A stretch of 64,000 nt of DNA from Thiorhodococcus minor (GTDB lineage Bacteria > Pseudomonadota > Gammaproteobacteria > Chromatiales > Chromatiaceae), in the NCBI RefSeq assembly GCF_010820565.1, contig NZ_JAAIJQ010000007.1, positions 1 through 64,000 of the forward strand. The letters are read 5' to 3'. Below, one piece after another: positions 40,860-49,785 of the stretch. The first letter of the stretch is position 1, and each line of letters opens with the position of its first letter. A model generated the notes under the pieces. The model did not search any database. It was given only the letters and a program-made list of their open reading frames with translations, and was not told the DNA's origin. A program made the translations under genes and the position numbers.

Positions 40860-43163
40860 ATGAATCTCGTTATCGTCGAATCACCGGCCAAGGCCAAGAC
40901 CATCAAGAAGTACCTCGGACCGGATTTCGAGGTGGTGGCGTCCTACGGCCATGTGCGCGATCTCGTGCCCAAAGAGGGCGCGGTCGATCCCGATCACGGC
41001 TTCGCCATGAAGTACCAGATCATCGATCGCAACGAGAAGCACGTCCAGACGATCGCCAAGAAGCTCAAGGAGGCCGACGCCCTCTATCTCGCGACCGACC
41101 CCGACCGCGAGGGCGAGGCCATCTCCTGGCACCTCTACGAGCTGCTAAAGAGCCGCCGTCAGCTTGGAAAGAAGCCGGTACATCGCGTGGTCTTCAACGA
41201 GATCACCAAGCGTGCGGTCCAGGACGCCGTGGCCAATCCACGCGGACTCTCGCACGACTTGATCAACGCCCAGCAGGCGCGTCGGGCGCTGGACTATCTC
41301 GTCGGCTTCAACCTCTCGCCGCTGCTCTGGAAGAAGATTCGGCGCGGGCTCTCGGCAGGGCGGGTGCAGAGTCCGGCGCTGCGCTTGATCTGCGAGCGCG
41401 AGGCCGACATCGAGGCCTTCGTACAGCAGGAATACTGGACGATCGAGGCAGACGCCGAGAAGGAGCAGAAGGCATTCAGCGCCAAGCTGACGACCTTTGC
41501 CGGCGAGAAGGTCGAGCAGTTCAGCATCGTCGACGAGACCCGCGCGACTGAGGTCCGACAAACCTTGGAGGCGGCCGCGAGCGGCAAGCTCAAGGTCGAG
41601 CAGGTCGAGCGCAAGCAGCGCAAGCGCAACCCGGCGCCGCCCTTCATCACCTCGACGCTCCAGCAGGAGGCCGCGCGTAAGCTCGGCTTCACCGCGCAGC
41701 GCACCATGCGGGTGGCCCAGCAGCTCTATGAGGGCGTCGATGTCGGCGGCGGCGCGGTCGGTCTCATCAGCTATATGCGGACGGACTCCGTGAACCTGGC
41801 GCAGGAGGCCATCGAGGAGATTCGCTCCTATGTCACGGAGCGCTATGGCGAGTCCGAGCTCCCGGATCAGCCTCGGGTGTTCAAGACCAAGTCCAAGAAT
41901 GCCCAGGAGGCCCATGAGGCGATTCGGCCAACCTCCATCCTGCGCGAGCCGAAGGCCCTCAAGGCACACCTGTCACCCGAGCAGCAGCGGCTCTATGAGC
42001 TGATCTGGAAGCGCACCCTGGCCTGCCAGATGCGCCATGCGCTCATCAACCAGGTGGCGATCGATCTGAGCGCGGGAGAAGGCAATCTCTTCCGTGCCAC
42101 GGGATCCGTCGTCGCCGAGCCAGGCTTCATGCGGGTCTATCTCGAGGGCCGGGACGACGTCAAGGGTGCGGACGATGACGAGGATCGTATGCTCCCGGAC
42201 ATGAAAGCTGGGGAGCTGGTCGATCTCAAGCAGATTCGCTCCGAGCAGCATTTTACCGAGCCGCCACCCCGCTACAGCGAGGCCTCACTGGTCAAGGCGC
42301 TGGAGGAGTACGGTATCGGGCGCCCCTCGACCTATGCCTCCATCATCTCCACGCTGCAGGATCGAGAGTATGTGGTTCTCGACAAGAAGCGCTTCCTCCC
42401 GACCGACGTCGGCCGGGTGGTCAACAAGTTCTTGACCGAGTATTTCACCTCTTACGTCGACTATGACTTCACGGCCCGTCTCGAGGACGAGCTCGACGCC
42501 GTGTCGCGTGGCGAGGAAGAATGGATCCCCCTGCTCGAGCAGTTCTGGCGGCCGTTCAAGACCCGCGTCGATCACACGCAGGAGAACGTCAAGCGTAGCG
42601 ACGTGACCCAGGAGAAGATCGATGAGGTGTGCCCCAAATGCGGTGGTCAGCTCGCGATCCGTCTCGGCCGCAATGGGCGCTTCATCGGCTGCACCAACTA
42701 CCCTGACTGCGACTACACCAGGGATCTCAATGCCGACAAGGCCGAGCAAGAGGCCCCAGAGGTCGTCGAGGGCCGCTCCTGCCCGGAATGCGGCTCGGCC
42801 CTGGAGATCAAGCGCGGGCGTTACGGCAAGTTCATCGGCTGCAGCGCCTATCCCAAGTGCAAGCACATCGAGCCGCTCGAGAAGCCTGTCGACACGGGCA
42901 TCGCCTGCCCGAAGTGCCAGAAGGGTACCCTGCAGAAGAAGAAGTCGCGGCGCGGCAAGGTCTTCTATTCCTGCTCGACCTATCCCAAGTGCGACTACGC
43001 CGTTTGGGACGAGCCGATCCATGGGCCCTGTCCGCGCTGTGGCTGGCCGGTGCTGACCGTCAAGGTGACGAAGACGAAGGGGGCGGCCAAGGTCTGTCCG
43101 CAGAAAGAGTGCAGTTATCGCGAGTCGATCGATCAGGAAGCGGCGGAGCCGGCGGAGTCCTAA
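40860..43163 (+). CDS. topA: DNA topoisomerase I
   Basis: TopA relaxes negative supercoils. The Toprim domain opens the protein (LVIVESPAKAKTIKKYLG) with the acidic DPDREGEAI motif. The catalytic tyrosine is Tyr305 in SYMRTDS. The C-terminus has four zinc-ribbon modules starting CPKCGGQL, CPECGSAL, CPKCQKGT and CPRCGWP, the last closing in CPQKEC. At 767 residues it is somewhat shorter than the 865-residue E. coli enzyme because the C-terminal tail after the zinc ribbons is short. Confidence 0.97.
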   Translation: MNLVIVESPAKAKTIKKYLGPDFEVVASYGHVRDLVPKEGAVDPDHGFAMKYQIIDRNEKHVQTIAKKLKEADALYLATDPDREGEAISWHLYELLKSRRQLGKKPVHRVVFNEITKRAVQDAVANPRGLSHDLINAQQARRALDYLVGFNLSPLLWKKIRRGLSAGRVQSPALRLICEREADIEAFVQQEYWTIEADAEKEQKAFSAKLTTFAGEKVEQFSIVDETRATEVRQTLEAAASGKLKVEQVERKQRKRNPAPPFITSTLQQEAARKLGFTAQRTMRVAQQLYEGVDVGGGAVGLISYMRTDSVNLAQEAIEEIRSYVTERYGESELPDQPRVFKTKSKNAQEAHEAIRPTSILREPKALKAHLSPEQQRLYELIWKRTLACQMRHALINQVAIDLSAGEGNLFRATGSVVAEPGFMRVYLEGRDDVKGADDDEDRMLPDMKAGELVDLKQIRSEQHFTEPPPRYSEASLVKALEEYGIGRPSTYASIISTLQDREYVVLDKKRFLPTDVGRVVNKFLTEYFTSYVDYDFTARLEDELDAVSRGEEEWIPLLEQFWRPFKTRVDHTQENVKRSDVTQEKIDEVCPKCGGQLAIRLGRNGRFIGCTNYPDCDYTRDLNADKAEQEAPEVVEGRSCPECGSALEIKRGRYGKFIGCSAYPKCKHIEPLEKPVDTGIACPKCQKGTLQKKKSRRGKVFYSCSTYPKCDYAVWDEPIHGPCPRCGWPVLTVKVTKTKGAAKVCPQKECSYRESIDQEAAEPAES

Positions 43164-43174
43164 AAGCCCTAGGC

Positions 43175-43194
43175 GAGGTGCGGTGCTTCACCTC
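43175..43194. terminator. Small hairpin between convergent topA and amidase genes
   Basis: GAGGTG and CACCTC form a 6-base-pair stem around an 8-base loop at the shared 3' ends, overlapping the amidase stop codon. It could serve either strand. Confidence 0.3.
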
Positions 43195-43772
43195 AGCGCG
43201 TCACGGACGCGCTTCCAGGGGAAGTTGCCCTCGGAGCCGGGAAACTCCCCGCCCGGGTCGATCTTCTGCTTGTAGCGTTTCCCGCCGCAGTCGAAGCTGC
43301 GATCGTCCAGCTCGCTATGGCCTCGGACCTGTGAGGGGCCGATGTGGTAGGTGCGGGCCAGCCGCTCGAGCAGGCCGATCAAGGTCTCGATCTGCGCTTC
43401 GGGAAAAGGATCTTTTCCATTCCCGTCATTGACCAGCTCGATGCCGATGGAGTGTGAGTTGTGCCCGCGGGCATGGTGAGCGATCTGCGTCTCTGGAGTG
43501 CCTGTGACGATGGTGCCGTCGCGGCCGATGAGAAAGTGGTAGCTGATGTTGGGATTGCTGGCGAAATAGCGGCGGATGGCGCTCAAGGTGCCGCCGGGCG
43601 CGTGCCAAAGCTTACCCTGCTTGCAGCCTGGTCCGCCTGTCGCGTGAATCACGATGAGATCGATCTCGCGCGCCTCGGCGCTGGTCCATGGAAGAATGGC
43701 GACCAGGGTGGCGAGGAGGATCGCAAAGTGGTAGCGGCTCGGGCGGTAATAGGCTGGGCGATCGTGACTCAT
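43188..43772 (-). CDS. Exported N-acetylmuramoyl-L-alanine amidase (Amidase_2/AmpD type)
   Basis: The enzyme cleaves the amide bond between muramic acid and stem peptide. A signal-like hydrophobic segment (FAILLATLVAILPWTSAEA) leads into the domain, which shows the zinc-ligand motifs LIVIHATGG and GHSELDDRSFDCGG, along with ISYHFLIGRDGTIV and SIGIELVN. The 194-residue protein is probably periplasmic, unlike cytoplasmic AmpD. Its start overlaps the end of the HDOD-GAF gene by 4 bases, so the pair is cotranscribed. Confidence 0.87.
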   Translation of the reverse strand: MSHDRPAYYRPSRYHFAILLATLVAILPWTSAEAREIDLIVIHATGGPGCKQGKLWHAPGGTLSAIRRYFASNPNISYHFLIGRDGTIVTGTPETQIAHHARGHNSHSIGIELVNDGNGKDPFPEAQIETLIGLLERLARTYHIGPSQVRGHSELDDRSFDCGGKRYKQKIDPGGEFPGSEGNFPWKRVRDALR

Positions 43773-45241
43773 TGCTGTCTCCGCGCGCTGGCGAGCGTCA
43801 GGCCCATACTGGCTTGATGGACGAAGTGCTTGAAATCGTCGAAGCTGGCGGCATCCAGCGGCCGGTCGGTGAGGCTGCGGTCGGCATAGAAGAGCCCGAT
43901 GCTTCGGTTGTCCACGACGATGGGCGCCACCATGAAGGTCGTCGCCTTGGTCAGCTGGGTGAGCCGCTCTGGAATTCTGTCATCAGTGCGTCTCGCGCTG
44001 GCGTCGACCAGATAGGGGCGCTTTTGATCCAGGGTCTGGAAGAGCACGTCTTGGCCCTGGCTGGGACGGGTGAAGGCGAAGTGCTCGGAGACCTCGTCGC
44101 CGTCCGGTCCGAGTGCGTATTTGGCCTTGATGGCGCCTTTGTCCGGGGTCGTCAGCGCGAAGACGACCCGGTCGACTCCCACGCCGCGGAAGATGCCCTC
44201 GAGCACTAGCTCCATGATGACGTTGAAGCTGCATGTGCTGCCCTCCAGTACCGCGGAGAGCTCGCGCAGGATCTTGGATTGAAGCGCCGGATCTCTGGCG
44301 GGTGTCTCCGCAGAGCAGGCCTCCGAGGTCGGCTCGGAGTGCCCGTCCTGATTCGCGATCTCCGCGCTCGGCTGTGGAATGTGCGGGGCGGCGAAGGCGG
44401 CGCCGAAGTCCGTCGCGACATTGGTGGCCGCGTGGGCCTTTTGGAGCAGGAGTGTCTGAGCCTTGTCCTGTGGTAGCGCGGTCAGCTTGCTCGCCTTCTT
44501 GAAGAGGCTCTCCATGGCCTCGGAATGCCAGCCTTGCTCCTCGGCGCAGCGGGCGATCTGCTGCCCCAGCATCACGCTTTGGATGCGCGGGTCTTGGCGC
44601 GTCGGGTACTGGGTCGCTTCCTGGAGAAGCTCGCTGATGTGCCACTCGCTGACCAGCTGGCGACTCAGTTGACTCAGGCGAAACCCGAGCACGCGCTCTT
44701 GTGCCTGCTCTTGGGTCAGGCCCTTCTGAAAGATGAGCTGCTCGACCCGGTCGGCGTGCTCACCGCCGAAGCACCAGAAGGCGAGCTCCCCGATGCGATA
44801 CAGCAGGGTGGCGATGAAGACCTCTTCGGGCGACTTGTCGCCGCGGGCCGCCGCCAGGGCGCGTGCCTGCACGGCTGCATGCATCGCGCGGCCTAGCTCG
44901 CGGCCAAGGCGCTCCTTGGCGGCCCCCTTGACGAGGGTGTCGATGAGGGTCAGGGTCAGGCAGATGTTGCGAACCGCGTTGAAGCCAAGGATGATGACCG
45001 CGCGCGTGATGGTGTTGATGCCGCTTGCGCTGGGGTTGTAGACGATGGAGTTGGCCAGCTTGAGCGCACGCGCCGTCATGGAAGGATCGCGCAGAATGAC
45101 CTCGGCGAGCTCCGACATGGGGGCGCGGTCGTCGCCCGAGAGCGTGATCACGCGCTGGACGGTTTGATCGAAGATCGGCATGTCCTGACGGCGGATCAGC
45201 TCCAGCCACTCGTCCAGGCTGCGCTTGGGCTGCATGTCCAT
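43769..45241 (-). CDS. HDOD-GAF signalling protein
   Basis: The first 220 residues form an HDOD domain (MPIFDQTVQRVITL, LRDPSMTARALKLANSIVYN, ITRAVIILGFNAVRN). After a low-complexity linker, residues about 310-490 form a GAF-like sensor domain ending in VDNRSIGLFYADR. The combination suggests a signal-responsive regulator. The ATG at 45241 is chosen because the frame upstream (MWPYPAYGQ) depends on a TTG and has no clear ribosome binding site. The amidase gene overlaps by 4 bases. The HDOD protein at 25432 has a different sensor domain. Confidence 0.8.
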   Translation of the reverse strand: MDMQPKRSLDEWLELIRRQDMPIFDQTVQRVITLSGDDRAPMSELAEVILRDPSMTARALKLANSIVYNPSASGINTITRAVIILGFNAVRNICLTLTLIDTLVKGAAKERLGRELGRAMHAAVQARALAAARGDKSPEEVFIATLLYRIGELAFWCFGGEHADRVEQLIFQKGLTQEQAQERVLGFRLSQLSRQLVSEWHISELLQEATQYPTRQDPRIQSVMLGQQIARCAEEQGWHSEAMESLFKKASKLTALPQDKAQTLLLQKAHAATNVATDFGAAFAAPHIPQPSAEIANQDGHSEPTSEACSAETPARDPALQSKILRELSAVLEGSTCSFNVIMELVLEGIFRGVGVDRVVFALTTPDKGAIKAKYALGPDGDEVSEHFAFTRPSQGQDVLFQTLDQKRPYLVDASARRTDDRIPERLTQLTKATTFMVAPIVVDNRSIGLFYADRSLTDRPLDAASFDDFKHFVHQASMGLTLASARRQQ

Positions 45242-45576
45242 GCTTGGGGTCTGACCATAGGCGGGGTAAGGCCACAACTATAGGTGAGGGGTAGCGGCAT
45301 TTCCACCGATGCGGCCTCTCGCCGGTGGCGCTTGGGCTGTGCTTCGGCTTCACAGCCGATGCGGCAGCACCGGCTGTCCGGATTGTCGGCCCAAGCCGCA
45401 CCTTCGGTCTTGCAAGGAGGCTGTCCGGCATTCTCTGCCAGACATCGACGCCTTTTCTGGGAGAGCCGGCGCAGGGTCCTTCGCGCGAGCTGGCCTGGAC
45501 CTGAAAGTTTTCTTGGAAACAAGGCCTTGAGCTGGGTGCCGGAGGTCTTGCTCGATCCTGAGGGCTACCTCGAGTC
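45242..45576. other. 335-base divergent intergenic region upstream of tsaC
   Basis: No gene, repeat family member or RNA motif is recognised. The region must hold the promoters of both outward-facing genes. Confidence 0.4.
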
Positions 45577-46140
45577 ATGCCGCATCATTCCTACCATCGC
45601 CTGCGTCTTGCCGCTCGGGTTCTACGGCAGGGCGGGCTTATTGCCTACCCGACCGAAGCTGTCTACGGATTGGGATGCGATCCTCGGAATGCATTTGCCG
45701 TCCGACGGCTGCTGGAGGTCAAGGAGCGCTCCATGGCCAAGGGTCTCATCCTGATCGCCGCGGACATGGGGCAGTTGGAGCCCTTCGTCGAGTGGCTGGG
45801 CGACGCTCGCATGCCTGAGATCCGCGCGAGCTGGCCGGGCCCGAATACCTGGCTCATCCCCGTCAAGCCGACGACGCCATCTTGGCTCACGGGTCGTTTC
45901 GAGACGCTGGCCGTGCGGGTGACGGCGCATCCATTGGTGGCGGCTTTGTGTCGCACCTTCGGCGGCGCAATCGTTTCGACCAGCGCCAATAGGTCCGATC
46001 GGCCGCCCGCGCGCAGCGCGCTCGAGGTCCGACGCACCCTGGGTGCTCGGCTAGACTATCTCTTGGTCGGCGATTGCCAGGGCGCGGAGCGTCCCTCTGT
46101 CATTCGCGATGGCCGCACGGGGCGCGTGCTGCGCGCTTGA
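45577..46140 (+). CDS. tsaC: Threonylcarbamoyl-AMP synthase TsaC (YrdC)
   Basis: TsaC makes the L-threonylcarbamoyl-AMP used for the t6A modification of tRNA. YPTEAVYGLGCDPRNAFAVRRLLEVKERS near the start and ITTSANRSDRPPA-like wording (VSTSANRSDRPPARSALEV) mark the YrdC domain. The 187-residue length is that of the short TsaC form, without the Sua5 C-terminal domain. It lies apart from the dprA cluster where it is often found. Confidence 0.93.
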   Translation: MPHHSYHRLRLAARVLRQGGLIAYPTEAVYGLGCDPRNAFAVRRLLEVKERSMAKGLILIAADMGQLEPFVEWLGDARMPEIRASWPGPNTWLIPVKPTTPSWLTGRFETLAVRVTAHPLVAALCRTFGGAIVSTSANRSDRPPARSALEVRRTLGARLDYLLVGDCQGAERPSVIRDGRTGRVLRA

Positions 46141-46395
46141 GCGAAGACAGGGCCGCCAGGGGGCAGCTCCCAGCATTGGTTTCGCCGCGCTTTTCAAAGC
46201 CTGCGTATCTCGATCGATGCACAGGTTGCCGACCTCTAAGGCGATTTCTGTCAGTTCTCATACCATCTGGCTTGTCTTGACGCCCGCCTTCTGTGTCGCC
46301 CCGCCAGTCACATCGCCCAGCGATGCTCCTGTCGGCGCTCCTTGAAGGCGGACCTCAATCCGGCGCCACCTGGTATAAGAGTTTCCGGCAAGCGC

Positions 46396-46944
46396 CTAAG
46401 AGCCTCGGTGCCGATACTCCCATGGGGTCTGGTGGAGCCCGCGTCGTCGCCAGACGCCGCGCTTCGCCTCTCGGGCCTGTCGCTCGGCGCGGAAATAGCG
46501 GGGATCGTCGCAATAGCGGTGGTAGACGGCGGCCTGTCCGCTGCGGACTTGCTCCAGGTTTAGCGAGATGCGGGCCTCGCCGCTCGTATAGACCTCGCCG
46601 ACCGTGCGGCCGAAGCGGTCACGATCGATCGCGACCAGATCGACGCGTCCCGTAGCCAGCTCCCTGAGGTGCCCCCGAGAGCGGTCTGCCCAGGGCTGCT
46701 GGCCCTTTTCCGGGGCATCGATGCAATAGAGCCGGACCTCAACGGGCTTGCCTGCGCAGACGAGCCGCATGGAGTCGCCGTCCAGTACATAGTCGAGTCG
46801 GCAGCTCCGAGCCCCGAGCTGAAGACCCCAGCCGGGAGGTATCAGCCCGGGTCCCCAACGCTCCACCGCCCAGGCTCCGAGGAGGAGCAGGGCGATGGCG
46901 GTCGATCCGAGGCTCCCGCGAAGCCTGCCAAGGCCCCTCAGCAT
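46396..46944 (-). CDS. Membrane-anchored staphylococcal-nuclease-like protein
   Basis: One N-terminal hydrophobic segment (GSTAIALLLLGAWAVERWG) anchors or exports the protein. The rest is an SNase domain with VLDGDSMRLVCAGKPVEVRLYCIDAPEKGQ and AIDRDRFGRTVGEVYTSG, in which Asp, Arg and Glu of the active site are present. Such proteins degrade nucleic acid outside the cytoplasm. It is 182 residues long and its ends do not overlap neighbouring genes. Confidence 0.85.
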   Translation of the reverse strand: MLRGLGRLRGSLGSTAIALLLLGAWAVERWGPGLIPPGWGLQLGARSCRLDYVLDGDSMRLVCAGKPVEVRLYCIDAPEKGQQPWADRSRGHLRELATGRVDLVAIDRDRFGRTVGEVYTSGEARISLNLEQVRSGQAAVYHRYCDDPRYFRAERQAREAKRGVWRRRGLHQTPWEYRHRGS

Positions 46945-46983
46945 AGAGCCGCCGCAGGCATCAGGATCGCGGGCCGGAGTGGC

Positions 46984-48384
46984 TCAGCCATTCAGCCACA
47001 TGTGGACGGCGATGCTGGAGAGGTAGCCGAGGGCGATGGCCGGTGTCCATTCGAAATGGGCGAAGAAGGTGTAGGTGCCGCGCGCCTGCCCCATGAGCGC
47101 GACGCCAGCGGCGGATCCGATCGACAGGAGGGAGCCGCCGACGCCCGCGGTCAAGGTCACCAGAAGCCACTGGGTCTCGCTCATGTCCGGGTTCATGGTG
47201 AGGACCGCGAACATGACCGGGATGTTGTCGACGATGGCCGAGAGCACGCCGACCGTGACGTTGGCGAGCGTTGGTCCCCATTGCGTATACATCACCTCCG
47301 AGACCATGGCGAGATAGCCGATCTGCCCCAGTCCGCCCACGCACAGGATGACGCCGTAGAAGAAGAGCAGGGTGTCCCACTCGGCGCGCGCGACCTTGTT
47401 GAAGACGTCGAAGGGGGTCATGTCGCCGACCAGGACCGCCTTGTCCTCGTTGCGCTGTTGCCAGCTGTGGTGACTCATGCGCAGGAAGAAGCCGAAGAAT
47501 TGCAGATAGCCCAGGCCGGTGAGCATGCCGATGACGGGTGGCATGTGGAGGAATTGGTGGAAGCTCACCGCGGTCGCGATGGTCAGCAGGAAGAGCAGCA
47601 TGATGCGCTTGGCGCCGCGGCGCATGTGCACGTCCTCGGATGATGCCTCCGGCTTGAGCTTGGGGACCGCGAAGAACATGATCGCAGCCGGCACCACGAA
47701 ATTGACGATCGAGGGGACCACCAGCTTGAAGAAGCCGAAGAAGTCGATGATGCCCTTCTGCCAGACCATCAGGGTGGTGATGTCTCCGAAGGGGCTGAAG
47801 GCGCCGCCGGCATTGGCGGCCACCACGATGTTGATGCAGGCGAGGGTGACGAAGCGCTTGTTGTCGCCTCCGACGGCGAGAACGACCGCGCACATCAGCA
47901 GCGCTGTGGTGAGGTTGTCGGCGATCGGGGAGATGCAGAAGGCGAGAATGCCCGTCATCCAGAAGAGTGCGCGGAACCCAAAGCCCTTGCGGATGAGCCA
48001 AGCGCGGAGCGCGTCGAACACCTGACGCTCTTCCAGTGCGTTGATGTAGGTCATGGCGACCAGGAGGAAGAGCATGAGCTCGGCGTACTCGAGCAAGTTG
48101 TGCCGCACGGCCTGCTCGGCCAGATGGGCTTGGCCCTGCTCGGCGTAGATCCAGGCGACGAGCGCCCAGATGATGCCGGCGGCAACGATCACTGGCTTGG
48201 ATTTGCGTAGGTGAACGAACTCCTCCGCCATGACCAAGACGTAGGCAAGTCCGAAAATGATGAGGGCCGCGTACCCGAAGGGGTGCGTCGTCAGGTCGAG
48301 GGCCTGACCCGAGTCCGACGCCATCGCGGCCAACGGCATGAACAGGGCAAAGGCGCCGAGTGCAAGGGCTCTGGCAGAAAGCAT
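46984..48384 (-). CDS. nhaD: NhaD-type sodium/proton antiporter
   Basis: NhaD exchanges Na+ or Li+ for H+ across the inner membrane. About twelve membrane segments occur over 466 residues, with motifs typical of the ion transporter superfamily (ISPIADNLTTALLM, NIVVAANAGGAFSPFGDITTLM, LSAIVDNIPVMFAVL). A signal-like leader (LALGAFALFMPLAAMA) precedes the first transmembrane helix. The ATG at 48384 is chosen over upstream starts because the longer frame reads through non-conserved basic sequence. Sodium handling would suit a salt-exposed organism and a Na+-linked Rnf, but nothing proves either. Confidence 0.92.
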   Translation of the reverse strand: MLSARALALGAFALFMPLAAMASDSGQALDLTTHPFGYAALIIFGLAYVLVMAEEFVHLRKSKPVIVAAGIIWALVAWIYAEQGQAHLAEQAVRHNLLEYAELMLFLLVAMTYINALEERQVFDALRAWLIRKGFGFRALFWMTGILAFCISPIADNLTTALLMCAVVLAVGGDNKRFVTLACINIVVAANAGGAFSPFGDITTLMVWQKGIIDFFGFFKLVVPSIVNFVVPAAIMFFAVPKLKPEASSEDVHMRRGAKRIMLLFLLTIATAVSFHQFLHMPPVIGMLTGLGYLQFFGFFLRMSHHSWQQRNEDKAVLVGDMTPFDVFNKVARAEWDTLLFFYGVILCVGGLGQIGYLAMVSEVMYTQWGPTLANVTVGVLSAIVDNIPVMFAVLTMNPDMSETQWLLVTLTAGVGGSLLSIGSAAGVALMGQARGTYTFFAHFEWTPAIALGYLSSIAVHMWLNG

Positions 48385-48741
48385 GGTCGTGTCTCTTTTG
48401 ATAAGCTGCTGAAATCGTTCAGGGCGAAAAACGCAGCCGAGCAAGATACCTGCTGGGCGTAGCAGCGCCAAGTGACGAGCGCATCTGGATGATCCGCGTG
48501 CCTGCGCGATGCGCTGCTGGGATGGCTTTCGCTTCTATTTATCAGAGCCTTGCCAATGATCTTGTTATCTTCAATTCTTTCTATTTGACATTGCGGCAGA
48601 TGGCGCTTGGGGCTGGATCGGCATGAGTGGAACAGCTACAGGTCACTTGGGCGCCCGCGCGGCATTCGAGCCAGGGTCGCCTTGGGAGCGCATATCGCGA
48701 CTGGGCGTTTCGGCTTGCTCCGCGTGCTCGGGCTGGCTGTC
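48385..48741. other. 357-base divergent region between nhaD and the membrane-fusion gene
   Basis: The part from about 48530 to 48600 is AT-rich, with TATTTATC, TTGTTATC and TTCTATTTGACA stretches, and likely holds promoters for one or both genes. No gene or repeat is recognised. Confidence 0.45.
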
Positions 48742-49785
48742 ATGAAGAAGCGTCTGGCTTTGTTAGGGCTCGTCCTGATCGCCGCGGTCGCCTATGTGGT
48801 TTATCGGTCCCAGCCCCAGCAAGGCGCGAACGGCAGCAGCCTGACGCTTTACGGCAACATCGACGTGCGGCTGGTGAACTTGGCCTTCGAGGTCGAGGGA
48901 CGCATCGCCGAGATGAGCGTCTCTGAAGGTGCGTCCGTGAGCGCTGGATCGCCACTGGCGCGGTTGGACACGCGGCGCTTGACCCTAGCGCGCGATGTGG
49001 CGAAGGCGCAGGTCGCCGCGCAACGCTCGGAGCTGGACAAGCTGGTCGCGGGCGCGCGGGCCGAGGAGATCCGAAAGCTCGAGGCGGACCTCGAGGCGGC
49101 ACGCGCCGAGGCGACCAACGCCAAGCGCCGCGCGCAGCGCGCCAAGGAGCTCGCCGGACGCAAGCTCGCCTCGCCGCAGGAGTATGACGACGCCCAAACC
49201 TCCGCCGAGGCTGCGCAGGCGCATGCCGGTGCCGCGCAAGCGGCGCTCGATCTCGCGCTTTCAGGGGCGCGCACGGAAGACATCGCCGCGGCAAAGGCCC
49301 GGCTGGCAGCCCTGGAGGGCGACCTGGCGAGGGCGCAGGTCAATCTCGACGATGCGGTCTTGGTCGCGCCGGCCCGCGCGGTGGCTCAGAGCCGCATCCT
49401 GGAGCCCGGAGACATCGCATCGCCCGCCAGGCCGGTCCTGACGTTGGCGCTCACCGAGCCTCTGTGGGCTCGCGTCTACTTGGCCGAGTCGGATCTGGGG
49501 CGGGTCCAGCAGGGTCAGCCGGCGATCGTCTATACGGACAGCTTTCCGGGGCAGGGCTATGAGGGCTGGGTCGGCTATATCGCCCCCAGTGCCGAGTTCA
49601 CCCCCAAGACGGTGCAAACGACTGAGCTGCGCGCGGATCTCGTCTATCAAGCTCGTGTCTTCGTCTGCAATCCGCGCGGAGAGCTGCGTCAGGGGATGCC
49701 GGTCACCGTGGAGATCGACCTCGAAGCGGCGCCGCGCGCGAGCCCTGGCTGCGATGCCCCCCTTGCTCCAAGCCCTCGGCCCTAG
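48742..49785 (+). CDS. HlyD-family membrane fusion protein of an ABC exporter (YbhG-like)
   Basis: The periplasmic adaptor links an inner-membrane ABC-2 exporter to the outer membrane. An N-terminal anchor helix (LALLGLVLIAAVAYVV) is followed by a biotinyl-lipoyl-like half (GNIDVRLVNLAFEVEGRIAEM), a long alpha hairpin (residues about 95-215, many Ala/Glu/Arg heptads) and the second barrel half (ILEPGDIASPARPVLTLAL). The 347-residue protein matches YbhG in layout. The ATG at 48742 gives a clean anchor. The ATPase start overlaps its end by 32 bases. Confidence 0.9.
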   Translation: MKKRLALLGLVLIAAVAYVVYRSQPQQGANGSSLTLYGNIDVRLVNLAFEVEGRIAEMSVSEGASVSAGSPLARLDTRRLTLARDVAKAQVAAQRSELDKLVAGARAEEIRKLEADLEAARAEATNAKRRAQRAKELAGRKLASPQEYDDAQTSAEAAQAHAGAAQAALDLALSGARTEDIAAAKARLAALEGDLARAQVNLDDAVLVAPARAVAQSRILEPGDIASPARPVLTLALTEPLWARVYLAESDLGRVQQGQPAIVYTDSFPGQGYEGWVGYIAPSAEFTPKTVQTTELRADLVYQARVFVCNPRGELRQGMPVTVEIDLEAAPRASPGCDAPLAPSPRP